Shown here one piece after another: positions 36,229 through 47,856 of a stretch of DNA of 64,000 nucleotides. This DNA comes from Pseudophaeomoniella oleicola. Its lineage: Eukaryota; Ascomycota; Eurotiomycetes; Phaeomoniellales; Phaeomoniellaceae. Position 1 is the first letter of the stretch. The number at the start of each line of letters is the position of its first letter. The position numbers and the translations under genes were made by a program. Below the pieces are notes generated by a model. The model had not been told where the DNA came from and made no database searches. It was given only the letters and a program-made list of their open reading frames with translations. The stretch is from contig QWDQ01000022.1 of the NCBI GenBank assembly GCA_003868215.1, forward strand, positions 1 through 64,000. Direction: 5' to 3'.

Positions 36229-37145
36229 GTTGATCTGCCCAACACTGGCCTGACTTACCGTGACGGAACGGAAGAACAACCTCAGGGATTTCGAAAGGGT
36301 TCATCACTCGCTAACTTATATATCTAGATCGTAGGTGATACACGATGCAGCCATAGCGCCCAGGTTTTCGCTGGAGCTTGGATCGCTCCAGGAACGTTCC
36401 TGTCGCTCGCCGCCATGGTCGATCCCCTGTACTATAGGACCCAATCACATGTTGAAGGTACTCGTTCTGGTCGGGCACGACGATCTCATTTGTCGGCGAA
36501 ACGTTCGAGATTTGGTATCGGTTCGGTTCTGCATGACTCCACAAACCTGTTTTCATCTGTCAGAGTACAATGTTGTACTGGATAATATAGGTGATATAGG
36601 CACTGTAGTATGGGTAGACCCACGAAGGACAGTGCTAATTCGCGATTCAGTATGGTATCAGATCCTATCAGTTAGCATAGTCTTAGCATAGACTACCGCG
36701 ATAGCCAGGACCAAGACAAAGAGGAGTAAGTTAATAGTAGAATCAGATGTCAAGGATGTTGTCGGGAGACGGTTACTAACTTGGGAATGGCAGGATCAGT
36801 AGTCTTATCATATCATTAATGCGTATGCGTCGGCCACGTTGTTATCCTATCGCTTAGGAATGTGAATCATGATCGACCTCACAACTGGTCGGAATTATTC
36901 TGGCTTAATTTAATAATAAGTGCAAATGCCAATATGCCTGAAGACCCGAGAGAGGGCCACTTGCAGCTCTTCGTTGCCGATGGACCTCACCACCGACTCA
37001 CTCGGCATGAATAGGCACGAGTAGACTTTCCTGTATATTGTCCTATACGTGGTTGCTGCTTGCCGACTACGACCATCCGCCGCGCTATGTACACAGTACA
37101 CATGTACCTGCCTCATCCGTCGATACTTCGAAGTCGCGTGTTCGT
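36229..37145. other. Intergenic, 900 bp: phospholipase B promoter
   Basis: The part near 36,229 should contain the phospholipase promoter and 5' UTR; the part near 37,145 is the 3' side of the next minus-strand gene. No gene is supported. Confidence 0.45.
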
Positions 37146-38678
37146 TCATCTAGAGTCCAGTGTCTCCATTCCACTTGCACCGATATCACTTCTCCAGCTT
37201 ACTGCTTTGTTCCCCATTCCCGGCCGCGACCGTTTTTGTAACCGATTTCGCTTCAGCACAGGGCTCTGGGAGGAGGTTGGACTGGTGGATTTGGGCCTCA
37301 TACTTTCGAGGCTGTGAAACCTCCTCTTGGGACCATGTTGCTTTTTGCCTTTCCTTGGACCGAGTGAACCTAACAATGATAAAGTTGCCCTTCGTCCCTC
37401 CTCGTGATCCTTCTCTGCAGGATCACGATGCTGGAAACAGGTCCCACAGTCTCCAGTCTGCGGACGAGGCAGAGGGGAAATATCAGGGGCTTCTAAGGGG
37501 TACGAAGCTGCGGAACTGGGTTGGAAAATCTCTGGTAGCGGATGGTCAAACCAATACTCAAGTGGCTTTGACTTCTGCCTGCGGAAGTGCAACGGCGGAG
37601 TCAGACTGCTCGACGTGGACGACATAAGTGAGCTATCTCCGTCGTCGTCATGTGTACTAGGTGGAGAGATATGAAGGTCATGAAAAGAGGCCTGCTTGGG
37701 GTTAGCTTGCCATAGTCCTTCTAAATTGACTGCGCTGTCCTGGAGCAGTGGCACGTTAATGGGACGCTGTTGCTGCCAAAGCCCCAAACTTATTTCGACC
37801 TTCGGAGGAGGAACTTGATCTTCGGGTCTAAGGTATTTGCTGGTGACCAGTAACTCCGGTGGCGGCGAAGATGCAGTTTTCGCGGAGCTGTAAGTCACTT
37901 GTTCTCTGTGTGGGATGGGCTGCAAAGCTGTGATGCTATGATCCTCCAGAAGAGGTAAGATAGTGAACGGGGGTAATGGCATCTGCAAACATGTGTCGCT
38001 AGTGCCCACAACCATTTTCTGTGCTTGGTCCAGAGCCGATGGTGCTTCTGATACAGACACCTAGTCCTGTGAATAGCCATGCAGCCCATTGGAGTTGCGG
38101 GCAGCTGACCAAATTTCCAATCCCGAAGCGTCAGCTGCAGGGACAATCGCCCTTCCGTGCTTCTCTTGATCCTCTGGGACTTCGCTGCCCTTGGATAAGA
38201 CTTCTGACAATGGCCTTTGTCTCGAAATCAGGTCTCGGGACAATTGGTCAGTTACTGAAAAGGCTTCAGAAGGTCCGCGGATAGCCGCAAGGCTACGTCG
38301 AAGCGCTGGCTGCACCGACAAAGTGGTGTTCCTTCGCTGTGCATAACCCATGGCTCGGTCCAGAAACGCCATTGTCTTTCTTGCCAGGTATCTTGTAATA
38401 CTGTTCAAGCACATAGACGCACACTTTCCAGCAAGTACAATCGGGAGCGTATACAGCGAGATGGAAAGTACTGCAATCGCTAGTCCATGATTGAGGATGC
38501 CACGCAAGTCGGACAGCACATTCTTTGATACAGCAGACAGAGAGTCCTGTCTTTGGTGACAGTCGCCAAGGGGTCGTCGTTCTGGTTGAACTTGATTTCG
38601 ATCATGGCTACTTGAGGTAGTTGAGGTTGATGGATAGCGAAATTTGGGCGCCTGACTCCCATGCTTCTGTACAGGCAT
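37146..38678 (-). CDS. Unknown membrane-associated protein interrupted by an in-frame TAG
   Basis: From an ATG at 38,678 (MPVQKHGSQAPKFRYP) the frame runs to a TAG at 38,061-38,063 and resumes in the same frame to a stop at 37,146. The first half has a Ser-rich N-terminus and one hydrophobic helix (GLAIAVLSISLYTLPIVLAG). The second half is proline/serine-rich and basic near its end (KRNRLQKRSRPGMGNK). The likeliest explanation is an intron spanning the TAG. One option with frame continuity is donor 38,109 (GTCAGC) to acceptor 37,999 (CACTAG), 111 bp, joining EIC to DTCLQMPLP. Readthrough or a nonsense mutation are alternatives. No known domain; the two halves may also be two genes. Confidence applies to coding status, not to the exact model. 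Confidence 0.55.
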
Positions 38679-38850
38679 TTCGGTACAAGGGTACTCATAG
38701 AGATAACAATGATCGTATACGCTCGCAAAAGAAGTTTCTAGGATATCAAAGCTATTTATTTGGCTTAACAGAGCGCTCAACCATCCATGATGTTTGTGTC
38801 ATTGAACTTGCAAATACGGAAGGAACGATAGTTGTACTGCTGACTATACC

Positions 38851-40179
38851 TCAACACTTTCCGGCTCGACCAACCACAGGATTCCAGTTGACATTGCCAC
38901 TGACACAAGCTTTTGTGATAGGCGGTCCTGTCGCTTTGAGAAACGGCTTGGCCTCCCTGTAGACCTCGAAATGCACAGCTCCGGTCCGATCCTTGAAGGA
39001 CGTTGACAGGCAACTCAAGCCTGCAGCTGCCTTCAGTACCTGTGTGTTGCTATCTCCAATCGTGATCATGATTTTGGCCGGAGAACGTAGCAGCACTGTC
39101 ATGAAAATCCTGTCCTCAGCCAATACGTGAGGGGAATATGCTTTCTGGTAATTTGGGTTGTTACCGGTGGTACCAGCCGCGGACCCAGAGAGACCTGGGT
39201 TGACACGGTACCAATACACCAATTTCTCTTCTTCCGGGGGCTGGGATGTCAGTCGTAGTTCCGAGAGGCTGCCACTTTTGTAGGCTCGGATGTAGTGTGG
39301 TAACAGGTCTCCCCAAGCTTGATGATCGTGATCAGCTACGTACCATTCAGACCCAGCAGGTTGACCAGCAGGATGAATTGGTCCAATGTGGTGTGATTCA
39401 CCATAATCATTCCACGAAATGATCTGGACGAAATGTGCTTTCCCGGATAGTTTGATTGCTTGCTCCCATCTGTAGTGCCATAGATCTTCCGAACGCCACA
39501 TCCAATTCTTGCCATACTGTGGTAGATTCGTATAGAACCACGGTGATATGGGCATCATATACGGCCTGCCATGGAGCAAATCTATGTAGACCTTGTCCTC
39601 GCTCGTCGTGAGGTTATTAGGACCTTCAGGCCAAGCGTTCCATGACGCCAACCCGTCAACAGCGATCCCCAGGTGTTTGGCAGCTTCATGTGGCCCGATG
39701 GAAGACCAGTCTGGCACAAAGAAGCAATTTGTTTCATGCTTGATAGAAAGCCAGTCGCCTGCGTTTCCAGCTCCTTCAAAGGTAGAAACAAATGGTCTTC
39801 CACAGTACCGGAAATAGGCCGGCGATCGTTGGTAGCGATATATGTTGGTGATGACAGATTTCGCGTCCCACGTACCCCAAGCTTGATAGTCAAAGTTGAG
39901 ATACAGTTTTAACCGGCACCCTAGCTCTTCTGCCGCAGCGAAAGCTTTGCTCAGACTGGAGTTGTTGTTGGGGTCCAATAAAGCGATGTTGAGTGCAAAC
40001 GCATCGATCCCCATCGAGGTTGCTTTAACAATATCATTGCGCCAGTCATCCGCTGTCATGGCCGCAGCATTCCCAAGCTGTCCAGATGAACTCGTTTAGA
40101 TTTGCTGCCATCGTGTTGGAATCAAACGACTTACCACAAAATGTGCGATAGCATATCTCTGTGCCTCGGGGGCTGCCAT
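38851..40179 (-). CDS. GH71 family alpha-1,3-glucanase (mutanase-like)
   Basis: Glycoside hydrolase family 71, enzymes that cut the alpha-1,3-glucan of fungal walls. Exons 40135-40179 and 38851-40077 give 423 residues; the 57-bp intron (GTAAG...ACAG) is phase 0 and joins IAHFV to LGNAAAMT. Family landmarks: YAIAHFVLGN, DDWRNDIVKATSMGIDAFAL, LYLNFDYQAWGTW, FFVPDWSS, DGLASWNAWP, ISPWFYTNLPQYGKNW and IISWNDYGESHHIGP. A C-terminal module (YWYRVNPGLSG ... NWNPVVGRAG) is typical of the family. The predicted start at 40,179 (MAAPEAQ) gives no signal peptide, whereas most GH71 enzymes are secreted; an upstream exon may be missing or this copy may act inside the cell. Confidence 0.9.
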
Positions 40180-40473
40180 GGGCGCTGTGGTTTCTTTCAC
40201 TTCACTTGGCACCTGAGATGATCGTGCACATTACCTTAGCATGAGACTCAGGAACGAACGGATCAATGGAGACGGCGGGATAAAGATATTCTGTGACGTG
40301 AGGCTGTCACAGGAGCTATATGGAAGACCTTTGGGTTCGCATGTCGTCCACCTCCAATATCTTCGGACTTGGCACACTTGCCTGGTCTGGTGTTGCACTC
40401 CATGAGGTATTCATACGTATACGAGATCTCAACCATGAAGGCAGTCCTCGACCTCAAAGCAGTTAAGATTACT

Positions 40474-43056
40474 CTAACTAGCACGTCCTACTCTGCCTCC
40501 GAAGCTGTCTACGTTGGCACCACTGACACCCGCTACATCGTTGCTCTCGTCTCCCTCAGGCGCACTTAGTGCGGCGTCTCTTTCCCTCCGGGCTCGCCAA
40601 AAACCCATCTTAACCCATCCTCCAACCGAGGCCCAAAAATGTTTACCGACCGGGTGCTCCTGAATGCGCTCTAGAAGCCCAACAATCTCGCGCCGTACTC
40701 TCTTTTCCGGATGCCATAGACCGTAACAAATGTAGAAAATGCCTGCTTGAGAAGCTGGCGTAATTGTCAACAAGTGACATATGGAGTCATAGTCAGTGCT
40801 ACGAGTACAAATTGCAAGATAAATTGCGCCGGCAGCCGACGGAGTGAGTTTCAAGGTACGCAAACGGTCATGATGATGCTGCAAATCAATGCGCGGCTTT
40901 GGTATAGATGATACTGGTGATGTCGGAGAGATTGCACTGTTTGGAGCATGGTACGCATGTTGCCGAGCGACATCCGATATGAATGAATAATAGGATCTCG
41001 TGTTCCTCCAACCTTCAACTCGGTGACAGTTGGCAGCGAGTTCTCGGTTCTTCGCTATATCGTTCGGCCACACGTAGCCATGCCCACGGAGGAAATATGG
41101 ATCTTCAGGGGGTGGTGAAGAGTGAGACCGACCAGAACGAGTCTTGGTTGGGGAGGTAGGTGAAGTGAGAGGGGGATCTGTTTCCATAGGCGGGATTGCA
41201 TATAGATTAGAGGCCCCATACACCGTTTCCTCAAAGGCTGCTGCCACGCGCGTGAACTTCTGGATATATGCTCGGAATTTCCATCTTATAGCCGCTTCAC
41301 TTTGGCGATTGATTATACTCTTTGTTATGTCTTCCATGAATATTGTGTCCCCGGTGGCGTCATTTATAGTGACGTTATTGAAAGTGCCATTGGCCGTCAA
41401 AAGGGTCGGGTGTAATTGCTGGAAAGACAGCAGCCCTTGGGTTACTTCAGGCTGCTCGATGCTTGAGGAAATCTTCATACGTCCTGAAGGAATATCGCAA
41501 AGCAAGTCCCACCACTCTGGATGATTGGCAAAGGCAGGATTTGTGACACCTGCGACGAACCCCGGTACTTTCAGGAGCTCGTCTATCTTTGTGAGATCAG
41601 TATATGGAAATGCATGGCGAGTGAAACCTCTGAGGATGCCCCCGGATCCAAGAGCACAGGCGGCAAGAACAGCTTCTGCTACTTCTCCAGAGGGGCGATT
41701 GTGACCAAGGAATATAATTCGTTTCTGCGTTAACATAGCATTTATAAGAACGATGATGGGATGAGTATTTGCGCCACTGGTCGTAAGATGTGAATGCAGA
41801 GTGAATGGCTGAGGAGTATCTACGTGAGGAGTGCCGAAAATCTGAATGAGCTTGATGAGTGAGAAATCGCCGACAGTCTCGCTAGATACTGCTGTAGGTA
41901 CTTTGATAGGAATAGGAATGTCGTTATACATAACTTTGGTTTCGAACTCGTGGGTATCTCGTGGAATCATATATCGTGAAACTGGTTTGCTGGGAGAGTC
42001 TGTCGACTGATGATCATTACTGCCAACCTTATCTTCTTCAAGACGCTGCTGAATCATCTTCTCAAACTTTTCAACGAATAAATCTTTCAGCTCAGTAGCT
42101 TGTAGGATGCTTCGTTCTAAGTACGACAGCCGTGGCATCAGTGAAAGGTCCATCGCATTGACCGCATTATAGAGAGCGGCTAGGGTCTCTGGGTATGGAG
42201 ATTTGAAGTAATCCTCGAGTGCAAGGAGCAAAAGGGGCTGCTCCATGTCAGCTTATTCTAGACAGCGACTGAAGGCACATACCTTATATATGTGTAAGAA
42301 GGAATGTCGGGTACAAATGGCCATGGCTTTGACGACGGCGCCCCTGAGACTTGTCAATCCTGGTACCAGTATTCCTAGCAGCGGATGAACTTACCGCTTG
42401 ACTGTATTATCTTTCTTAGTGTTGACGAGGTTCAACACATACATGAGAGGGGGTTCTTCCTCATCGGTATCGTCATCAGATTCATCTTCGTCGGAGCTCA
42501 AATCCTCCTCTTCTGCTTCACCTTGAGCTATTGCATGGAGCTTCGCTTGCCTCCTTTCCCTTCTCGCCTGTCTCCGGGCCTCCCTTTCAATTACATCCTC
42601 CTCTTCGGTACCAGCGTCCTTGTGTAGAAAAAATATTGTCCAATCTTGGCTTCGAACATGTGTCTGATCGGGCAGCATCAACTCGGCTAACATGTTCTCG
42701 TCGGGACTAATCACGCCGGGATACTGATGTTCCATGGTTGATCCTCGATCAATGTCGAAAGATGCTACTAAAATGTACTCAACATGGCGCTCCGGCGAAT
42801 CACGCGGGTACTGTGACTTAAGACGCTTGGAGCGCTGCCTCGTAGGCCTGATAGGATTTAGAGATGGTGAAGCCGAAGATCCTGGTGACTCGAGAGGTGA
42901 ACTTCGTAAGAGCGACACTTGGGATGAGATCTTTTGTTGATAAGGACTTCCTGAGATTGCTGGATCGGGAAAAGACGAGAATGAAGCGCCAGGCTCACGG
43001 TTGTTCCCCGAGTAACTGTTGTTCTTCGCCGGTCTGTAAGACATTGTGGCAGCCAT
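40474..43056 (-). CDS. AFI1: Afi1/Mesa-type DENN-domain polarity protein
   Basis: Homologue of yeast Afi1 (Arf3-interacting protein; MesA in Aspergillus), a cortical factor for stable polarity axes. Exons 42395-43056, 42283-42343 and 40474-42237 encode 828 residues, joined at [10 protein letters not shown] and HIYK|PLLLLAL. After a disordered Ser/Pro N-terminus the Arf3-docking/SPA region begins with [20 protein letters not shown] and [19 protein letters not shown]. It is interrupted by a charged insertion ending in an acidic run ([15 protein letters not shown]). The DENN-like core continues with [36 protein letters not shown] and [20 protein letters not shown]. The C-terminal half is helical. 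Together with Rax2 it is one of two polarity factors in the window, though they are 32 kb apart and not a cluster. Confidence 0.93.
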
Positions 43057-43921
43057 ACCGACGATATTTGCGCGAAGGCTGTGTAAGAAACTGAAGCTCG
43101 TGCCGTCTTCCGTTCGTATGAAGTAGGGAAACTGGAGATAGCGGTGTCGAGATCATGTGTAATGCAATGTTCACGGGAGCAGACCGTTCGCTTCTTCACC
43201 GTGTATAAGATGCCGTACAGTCCAAGGCAAGAGATAGATACACGGCGCCGTCCATCGGTTGAGGAGAGAGCGCGACAAGGACACCGCTACCAGAACGGGG
43301 ACAATTAGATAGGATGTAGCCCTACATGAGCATCACATTTGTAGACGGGTCTTACAAAGTCGAGACGCTGAAGTCTAGGGGTCTCATTGGCACGTGTTAT
43401 CTTGGGCCCCTGGATCTGCGTGTTACCTTACTTATCATGGCGAGCTAATGGATCGTGGTCTCGCCTAAGTTACCAGTAATCAATCAAATTAAACTTGACT
43501 TACCTAAGGTCATCTCTCGGTGCTTGGCAACCCCAAACTCCGTTGTTTACATGCCATCATAACTATACCACAGCTATCATCGACACCGAAAAGACGCTCA
43601 ACAAGCAGTAAGCAAGTACCTCGCGACAATTTTCGCGCATTTAAGAATTTGGATTGTATATGACCGCTCTCAAGGGCACATACGATACCTCGAATACGCG
43701 CTGCGAGGCGACGAGTCGACCGCTGACAGAAGCTGTAAACATAGATCTGGCTGGAAACGCACACTTTGATTGAGGCCAGAAGGTGCAAGAAATGGTAATA
43801 ATCCGCTCCTCATCTCTCAGCTGGTTATGGAAACTCACTGGCATCACAGCCTCTTACCTTCAACTCCCCCAGGGCGTCGCCCTTTCAGCGACCATCACCA
43901 CCAGGATCACCGACGCCTGCG
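43057..43921. other. Divergent promoter region, 860 bp
   Basis: Shared upstream region of AFI1 (minus) and the EF-hand gene (plus). The last 130 bases probably include the 5' exon or 5' UTR intron of the EF-hand gene: a GTAATA donor near 43,797 and CAG acceptors at 43,871 and 43,887. Confidence 0.5.
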
Positions 43922-44779
43922 ATGAACCGACCGACAACCCCGACTCATGCGTCTCCAGGAAGGGGTGCGAACCATACGCCAACAACATCTCCAAGTAAAC
44001 TCAAACAGTCATACACGGCCGAAGATGCAGCCTCAGAAGACTTGCATCCCTCTTCACCAACACCGACTACTAGACCTTTCGTCCGAAGCTCGACGGAACC
44101 ACCGCCAGCGAACTATCATTCGCCTTCCAAGTCTTCTGTTATTCAAAGTCCGACTCGCTCCTCAGTGCCTCTTCCTTCATCACAGGCTCTAGATACCACT
44201 CTCCTTTCCCGTCTACCCCAGCCATTGGTGCACACCCTGCGCGAGACATTCGCAGTTCTCGACACCAACTCCGACAACATCCTGACCCCTTCAGACATTG
44301 TCGAAACATTTCAGTCCTTATCCTTACCTCCTCCTACGCCGGCTGAAATGTCTCAATTCTTCCCCTCAGGCTCACAGTCAATCTCACTTCCTGTTTTCCT
44401 GAACACCCTAGCCGGACTCCTCACACGGCTCAGTTCAACAACAGAGCTCCTCAATGCATTCTCTGCGTTCGACGAGAATGACAGCGGAGAAATAGACGTG
44501 GAAGAGCTCAGGAACGCGGTATTGAACACAGCACCCGACAGCGAGGGAGGTGACGGGCGCGCCATAAGCGCAAGGGACTTTGAAAAAAGCATGGAAGGTT
44601 GGACGGGAAGAAGGGCATTCACAGGCGGCAGGGGACTAGGTGGGTTGAAGAATCTTGGGGGAGGTGCCGGCAACGGCAAGAAGGGAGACGTGTTCAGATA
44701 TCACGAATTTGTAACGAGTATTATGAGCGGAGGTTTCAGCGCTGAAGCAGGAGCCGAGCCGAAGAGTGTTGCTGCTTAG
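43922..44779 (+). CDS. EF-hand protein resembling myosin regulatory light chain
   Basis: 285 residues from this ATG. The N-terminal third is Ser/Pro/Thr-rich and disordered, followed by an EF-hand pair related to calmodulin and myosin light chains. EF1 has the loop DTNSDNILTPSD (degenerate) and EF2 the loop DENDSGEIDVEE (canonical for calcium). Between and after them come AEMSQFFPSGSQSISLPVFL and FRYHEFVTSIMSGG, a pattern I recall from fungal myosin-II regulatory light chain homologues. The frame stays open upstream of 43,922 and reads NSPRASPFQRPSPPGSPTPA, which resembles the start of related proteins. The true start is therefore probably in a short upstream exon ending near 43,796. Calcium-dependent regulation is inferred from the second loop only. 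Confidence 0.82.
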   Translation: MNRPTTPTHASPGRGANHTPTTSPSKLKQSYTAEDAASEDLHPSSPTPTTRPFVRSSTEPPPANYHSPSKSSVIQSPTRSSVPLPSSQALDTTLLSRLPQPLVHTLRETFAVLDTNSDNILTPSDIVETFQSLSLPPPTPAEMSQFFPSGSQSISLPVFLNTLAGLLTRLSSTTELLNAFSAFDENDSGEIDVEELRNAVLNTAPDSEGGDGRAISARDFEKSMEGWTGRRAFTGGRGLGGLKNLGGGAGNGKKGDVFRYHEFVTSIMSGGFSAEAGAEPKSVAA

Positions 44780-46483
44780 GAACAACGCTACGACGGTTGT
44801 AGAAGAGGGTACCGCACGCATGCTTGGTGGGAGAAGAGTCACTTGGTCAATGGCGTCTATATGGTCATTGGGATCATAGATCTAGGTATACGTGACGATA
44901 ACACTCATATGGATATAATATTAGCTGTTTTATCAGTAGCCTAGCTCGTGTAAACACGAAGGCAGAATGACAGGATAACATAGGTGTGCATCTGGTGAAG
45001 ATGACAGCACACCTGCAGTCAAGAAGCCAATACATGTGATAACTTACGACTTTACTATTTGTCATGGTTTATATTTTCGGTCCTCGTATGCTTCTGATAT
45101 CTTAAGAAAGACGGGTAGACGAATATCTTCCTGGTAACCTACCTCATGTACATATACATAATATAGGCAACCAGGCTATGAGTTGAAGGAGGAGAGGTTC
45201 TAAGCTGTATTTGTTTACAACACATCGTATATCGAGCGGCTCGACACGGGGGAATTCTGGAAGGTTGCACACGAGCAAAAGTCTTCCAATAGTCCCTATA
45301 GCTAGCGTACTAACTTAGTAGTCAGCTCTTGGGTAGGTTGAGGCTGTGTGCTGTCTCGAGCCGTTTTGCAGGCTATTGATTGATCGAGCGATGTTGTTGA
45401 TTGTAGGAGACGGGATCGGTCTAGTTCCCACAGGTCACCTAGATCGTGGCGCCAGGTACGATGTGAGGGGTTCCTACAGATCATGCTGGACACAATATGG
45501 CCCGAACGTTTCCCGCTGAGATGTGATCTGGCACGGGAGAGGGAAGGAGATAGTAAATGGGGGTGCTCGTAAAGGGACTGACCATACCAATGCGTAACCT
45601 AACCAATTTTCATTGCAGAGTTTGCGAGAGTGCGTCGTGTTTACAACGTTGTACATAGCGTGAGCCCCTTTCCACAGCGGAGGAGGTTTCGTAATATTGA
45701 CGGCTCTCGGGCAGGCGTATCGCAAAAGGAACCCCAAGTGGGCCATTGTTTGACCAAGACGATAGTTGAGGCTCTCCGTGATATTTCGGGCAAGCGAACA
45801 GCCGGCTCGATCCGCTATCGAGGGATACATCCAGAAATGATCGACTATCGGTTACAGCGATCCACTTGCGGCGCCAGGAGAGGGAAAACATTTGTAAGTT
45901 TGTGATGAAGAGGACGAGAGTCTGGAACCAAACGGTCGAACGGGTGAAGAGTGAGTTTTCATCCAAAGGGAACAAGAACAATGGCGGTGTGCTGGCATCC
46001 AGATCAGGTTTAATATGCCCGTGCACGAGTTTGTGCTGCACCATCCAGTAGGTTATCTCACATTTCCAGACTACCAGTCAATAGTAGTAGGTCTGTTCCC
46101 AGTCCTTTGAGGAGGCATGTGAGGTAGTCTGAGAGTGCCTTTCTTACACCTGTTGGGTTGCTTTTCATGCAGTCAATTCAATAGTCTTGGGTGAATAGTC
46201 TCCGGCTGTGTTACGGCGTACTATTACATCGTAGAAGTTGAAGACATCTCCTTGTGCTCGTTCACTTGTGTCTCTTCAGGAAGCAGGTCAGGAAGCAAGG
46301 GATCGGGTACAACAGTCTGCAAGTTCCCGCTGCCGTACCTAGAGGCGCAGCTTGTACATAGTAAATGCGGTTCGTTAAGATTCAACGTCCTGTAATCCTC
46401 CGAACTGGAACTGGAGATGCGATGGACAACGGTTCTCAGTGAATGGTTGGTTGAAAGTCTCCTACGAGGGCCGCCGCAATGCT

Positions 46484-46497
46484 GTACTACGTAGTAC
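46484..46497. repeat. Palindrome GTACTACGTAGTAC
   Basis: Perfect 14-bp inverted repeat, followed within 20 bp by the related word GTACGTGGTAC. Confidence 0.8.
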
Positions 46498-46569
46498 ATA
46501 GTACGTGGTACTAATTATTACTCTTACCAACACGGCCACTCTCCGATTGATCAGATCCTCCACTCGGCC

Positions 46570-46590
46570 ATTCCTCATTCCTCATTCCTC
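46570..46590. repeat. ATTCCTC heptanucleotide tandem
   Basis: Three direct copies of ATTCCTC in non-coding DNA. Confidence 0.75.
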
Positions 46591-46706
46591 ATTGCTTTCG
46601 TCTTCGCTTTATATCCTAACATTAATATATCAACTGTGCATTATGATCAAACCCTGACAGCAGAGGGTCTAACGAGGGTCAAAGACACGAATACTAGAAG
46701 ATGACT

Positions 46707-46718
46707 TACTACGTAGTA
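46707..46718. repeat. Palindrome TACTACGTAGTA
   Basis: Perfect 12-bp inverted repeat, 220 bp from the copy at 46,484. Confidence 0.8.
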
Positions 46719-47856
46719 GCATGCCAAAGAGGCTACTCTCTCTCTCTCTCTTCACGCTAAATAGGAACTCTCCTAGGTCGGATCAAACTATCTTACCATC
46801 GCTCGGTCGGTCTCGCCAAAGAAGTTCTCTGTTCCCTACTGAATGTCGCAAGCGAGAACGGATGCGATTATCTGCAGAAATACAATTCCACACTTTACCG
46901 ACTTAAGAGAAACGTAGCAAGTCGCTTCCCTGCCTAATTGAGCGACACATGGCGTTATGGCGTTTTGGGGTGCAGTTGGTGGAAGAAACTATCGATCGCG
47001 GGTCACCCCTGGCATCCAGGCTGCTTCTCGGCCCCCCCTTTGAGCCGTTCACCCCTGTTAGACTCTAAGCAACTATTACCACCACTAAGTTACTCTATCG
47101 GATGCACACATCTATCCAACGCTCTGTCAGAAGCCCTGCAATTTCAATCATCACTGCCGCAACCCCGAAGCTTAGCGACAAGCCACCTGGAAATAGCCAC
47201 TCTATAGCCATTCCACTTTGCTGACTGTTGCTAGTGCATTGAGCCCGAATCGTCGGAAGTCTAAGTATTGCTCTGCGTGATCAGAAAGCCGCCAAGGGGA
47301 AGATGTGTACACCATCTAGAGCTCGCTTAACTTCCACTTCTCAGTCACCTTGTTGGAAGCTCAAAGCTACTCCATTCGTCAACGTCCTTCATTTTCGTTG
47401 CTTTATACGGTCACAGAGTGTTGCTGTTTGGTTCTTCATATCATCTCTCTCTATATTACTCACTTCTCGGAGGCGTAAAAAGAGCGTTTGGCCGCTCAAC
47501 CAAGATACTCCGCTGCAACAGTCTCGAACGACCAACAACTCGGGAGATCGGCAATTATCTATCTCAACGAAGCAGGTATCGACAGTACGTGCATTGTCAC
47601 CTAGGCCTGGTACTCGTGAGCCAAGTACAGGAGTTCGCGACGACTTGCTACGGCTGCGAACTGCAGTTCGGTGTGCAGCACTTCGTTGTGCGTGCACGTT
47701 AGAAGTGCGTCCCAGCTAGCTCTACGCTTCGAGAAGTTGTGTCATGTTGTGTCGGTTACACACGTCGCTCTCGGCGGAATAGATAAGACGATCAAGTCTC
47801 ACAGCAATATTTGGATCAGAGTCGGTAGAGGGGTTATCAGAATATAGTTGGCAGTT

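Larger units (their letters stand above)
44780..47856. other. Gene-poor region, 3 kb
   Basis: The largest unexplained interval. Several frames of 60-140 codons occur on both strands (for example minus 45,474-46,044 and plus 47,303-47,719), but none has a recognisable domain or a convincing gene structure. It carries two of the TACTACGTAGTA-type palindromes (46,484 and 46,707) and an ATTCCTC tandem at 46,570-46,590. The 3' UTR of the EF-hand gene and the promoter of the DUF7729 gene lie at the ends. Confidence 0.5.

Noticed and set aside
45474-46044. Possible gene on the minus strand in the 3-kb gap
   Set aside because: Two frames of 118 and 144 codons overlap but cannot be joined convincingly and match no family.
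47303-47719. 138-codon plus-strand frame before the DUF7729 gene
   Set aside because: Mirrored by similar frames on both strands; Ser/Arg composition typical of random sequence.
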